From: Peptoniphilus indolicus ATCC 29427
GTDB lineage: Bacteria; Bacillota; Clostridia; Tissierellales; Peptoniphilaceae
Assembly: GCF_000227315.1 (NCBI RefSeq)
Contig: NZ_JH165061.1
Coordinates: 1,243,715-1,279,723, forward strand
DNA length: 36,009 bases
Reading direction: 5' to 3'
Every line of letters begins with the position of its first letter. Position 1 is the stretch's first letter. Position numbers and translations under genes: made by a program. The notes beneath the pieces are model-generated. The model had not been told where the DNA came from. It was given only the letters and a program-made list of their open reading frames with translations, and searched no databases. Positions 33,931 to 36,009 of the stretch are shown here, piece after piece.

Positions 33931-36009
33931 ATGAAATTTGTAGAAGTTTTCATAAAGAATAATATATCCAAAATAGACATTTTGTATACATACTCCACTG
34001 ATTTTGATTTAAAACCGGGGATGAGAGTTTTAGTGCCATTTGGGCAAGGAAATTCAACAAAAGTTGCAATGGTTTTAAAAGTTTTAAATTCATGTGAGAG
34101 TGAATATAAAATAAAAAAGGTATTAAGACAAATCGATTATGAACCAATTTTAACGGAAGATTTGATTCAATTAGGGTTCTATATGAATGAAAGATATCTA
34201 ACAAGTTTTAACCGAAGTTTTGCTCCCATTATGCCTCCTGGAGATTTTAAAACAGTGAGGACAAAATTTAAAATACTCTCAAAAGAAGGTTTATCTGAAG
34301 AAGAGATATTAAAATTAGATGATTTAGAAAATCAGAGTAAAAATTTTATCTCTACGATGATAGAACTTAAAAAGATAAAAACTGAAGTCTTGGTTGATAC
34401 TGAAAGTGGAGTTAAAACTCAAATATTCATAGAGCTTGAAGAAGATTACTTGGATAAAATATCTGATGAGAATTTCAAACTCACAGACAAACAATCTGCA
34501 GTAATAAAATATCTATCTAAAAATGGAAGTGTAAAACAATCTGAGTTGTTAGCTGACTTGAAAATTTCAAATTCACCAGTAAAGTCATTACAGAGTAAAA
34601 ATTTAATAAGACTAGTTGATAGAGAAGTATATAGAGATTTAAGAAAATTTAAGGACTATAGAGCTCATACACTTAATATAGAGCAATTGAGTGCCGTGGA
34701 AGGTGTTTTAAGCACTAATAAGACTGTATCTCTTCTACATGGGATGACAGGAAGTGGGAAAACTGAAGTATATCTTAAATTAGCTGAGAATATTGTAAAG
34801 AGAAATGGACAAGTCATTATGTTAGTGCCTGAAATAGGGCTGACTCCTCAAATGATAGAAAGATTTTTAGGTAGATTTAAAGATAGAGTTGCAGTCATTC
34901 ATTCGAAATTATCAAGGGGGGAGAGATATGATGCGTGGCGTAAGATAAAGAATTCAGAAGTTGATATAGTTGTTGGTGCAAGGTCAGCGGTGTTCGCTCC
35001 GTTTGAAAATTTAAAGCTTATAATAATAGATGAAGAACACGACAACTCTTACAGATTTCATAATTCTCTTAGATATGACACGATTGAAATAGCTAAGAAG
35101 AGAATGGAGTTATTAAAAGGGAAAGTTGTTTTGGGAAGTGCGACTCCTGATGTAACAAGTTATTTTAAAGCTAAAGAAGGCGAATATAATTTACTAACTT
35201 TGAATAAAAGAGCTGTAACAGGGGCAAAGTTACCTGAAATAGAAATAGTAGATATGAGGGAAGAACTTTTAAATGGAAATATTTCTATTTTTAGTGAAAG
35301 TCTTAAAAGGAAACTTGAAAATACAATGAATCAAAACAAACAGGCAATACTATTTTTAAACAGACGTGGTTTTTCTCACTTCATATCTTGCAGAAGTTGT
35401 GGACATGTAATAAATTGTGATAACTGTGATATCTCAATGACATATCATAAATCGATTAATAGATTGAGATGTCATTATTGTGGAGAAACAAAGCCTGTTC
35501 CAAAAGTTTGCCCTAATTGTGGAAGTAAGTACATAAAGCAATTTGGAATAGGAACGCAAAAAGTTGAAGAAGAGTGTCAAAAGCTCTTTCCTGATAAAAA
35601 AATAATAAGAATGGATAGAGATACAACAACTAAGAAGGATTCATATGAATCTTTTTATAAAATGATGAAGAATGGAGAAGCTGATATTCTCATAGGAACT
35701 CAAATGTTGGCTAAAGGATTGGATTTTGAAAATGTAACTCTTGTTGGAGTTATAGCTGCTGATTTATCACTTCATATTTCAGATTATAAAGCTGAAGAAA
35801 GCACATTTGACCTTCTAACGCAAGTAGCAGGTAGGGCAGGCAGGTCAGTAGATCAAGGATATGTAGTAGTACAGACTTATTCACCTGATAATTATTCTAT
35901 AAAATATTCAGCAAGTTCTGATTATGGAGAATTTTATAAGAAAGAAATAGAAAATAGAAAATTGTATGATTATCCACCGTTTGTTGAAATGATAAATATA
36001 TATTTTTTA
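33931..36009 (+). CDS. priA: Primosomal replication helicase PriA (3' end outside the window)
   Basis: PriA restarts replication at collapsed forks and loads the replicative helicase. The frame is open for all 693 codons to the window edge. It shows the N-terminal 3'-end binding domain, Walker A GMTGSGKTEVY at 271-281, Walker B IIDEEHDNSY with DEEH at 367-370, the cysteine-rich zinc-binding insert between about 487 and 531 (CRSCGHVINCDNC ... CHYCG ... CPNCG), LIGTQMLAKGLDF and the arginine-finger QVAGRAGR. GAGG precedes ATG 33931. Compared with usual lengths, only some tens of residues should be missing at the right. Confidence 0.95.
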   Translation, partial: MKFVEVFIKNNISKIDILYTYSTDFDLKPGMRVLVPFGQGNSTKVAMVLKVLNSCESEYKIKKVLRQIDYEPILTEDLIQLGFYMNERYLTSFNRSFAPIMPPGDFKTVRTKFKILSKEGLSEEEILKLDDLENQSKNFISTMIELKKIKTEVLVDTESGVKTQIFIELEEDYLDKISDENFKLTDKQSAVIKYLSKNGSVKQSELLADLKISNSPVKSLQSKNLIRLVDREVYRDLRKFKDYRAHTLNIEQLSAVEGVLSTNKTVSLLHGMTGSGKTEVYLKLAENIVKRNGQVIMLVPEIGLTPQMIERFLGRFKDRVAVIHSKLSRGERYDAWRKIKNSEVDIVVGARSAVFAPFENLKLIIIDEEHDNSYRFHNSLRYDTIEIAKKRMELLKGKVVLGSATPDVTSYFKAKEGEYNLLTLNKRAVTGAKLPEIEIVDMREELLNGNISIFSESLKRKLENTMNQNKQAILFLNRRGFSHFISCRSCGHVINCDNCDISMTYHKSINRLRCHYCGETKPVPKVCPNCGSKYIKQFGIGTQKVEEECQKLFPDKKIIRMDRDTTTKKDSYESFYKMMKNGEADILIGTQMLAKGLDFENVTLVGVIAADLSLHISDYKAEESTFDLLTQVAGRAGRSVDQGYVVVQTYSPDNYSIKYSASSDYGEFYKKEIENRKLYDYPPFVEMINIYFL

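Noticed and set aside
1-36009. CRISPR arrays, insertion sequences, prophage, tRNA or rRNA genes, toxin-antitoxin or defence systems
   Set aside because: Reading both strands showed none; all space is filled by core genes and short intergenic control regions.

Overview
The window is AT-rich, gene-dense chromosomal DNA of a Gram-positive anaerobe of the Firmicutes, most likely of the Tissierellia/Clostridia kind (Peptoniphilaceae, for example a Parvimonas relative). This is inferred from the type-II fatty-acid operon with FabK instead of FabI, the PASTA-type division transpeptidase, and the gene order yicC-gmk-rpoZ-coaBC-priA. The genus is a guess from gene content and protein style, not from a search. 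Everything reads as core chromosome. I see no mobile element, CRISPR array, rRNA or tRNA gene, and no gap longer than 300 bases without a gene.

Layout. (1) 1-82 is the tail of an unknown membrane protein, followed by a terminator. (2) 145-10571 is a 13-gene fatty-acid operon: acpP-accB-accC-accD-accA-fabH-fabK-(FabK-like flavoprotein)-fabD-fabG-fabF-fabZ-marR. It starts at one good promoter whose -35 box lies inside a TTTGA/TCAAT palindrome, and it ends with a FabT-like MarR repressor gene and a bidirectional terminator. The set converts acetyl-CoA to malonyl-CoA and elongates acyl-ACP, apparently under control of its own last gene. (3) galU (minus strand) faces away from an HD-hydrolase / response regulator / histidine kinase operon (11541-14199); the two promoters appear to share one palindromic -35 hexamer. 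(4) 14274-25020 is a reduced division and cell-wall (dcw) cluster: mraZ-rsmH-ftsL-ftsI-mraY-murD-ftsW-murG-ftsQ-ftsZ. It has a four-copy MraZ-type operator at its head and a second promoter just before ftsZ. (5) nrdR and rarA follow. (6) asnS-leuS form a two-gene operon behind a perfect consensus promoter. (7) yicC-gmk-rpoZ-coaBC is followed by a terminator and then priA, which runs off the right edge.

The most striking feature is technical or genetic rather than a new system. Seven essential or conserved genes (accA, galU, ftsI, ftsW, murG, asnS, yicC) each need a single-base indel, almost always in a short A or T run, to read as a normal full-length protein. Homopolymer sequencing error is the simplest explanation. 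The protein on each side of each break is well conserved, so these genes should not be treated as lost functions. I did not find a convincing undescribed system. The best biological leads are the cysteine-cluster flavoprotein inside the fab operon, the FabT-type feedback loop, the MraZ box array, and the shared divergent promoter.
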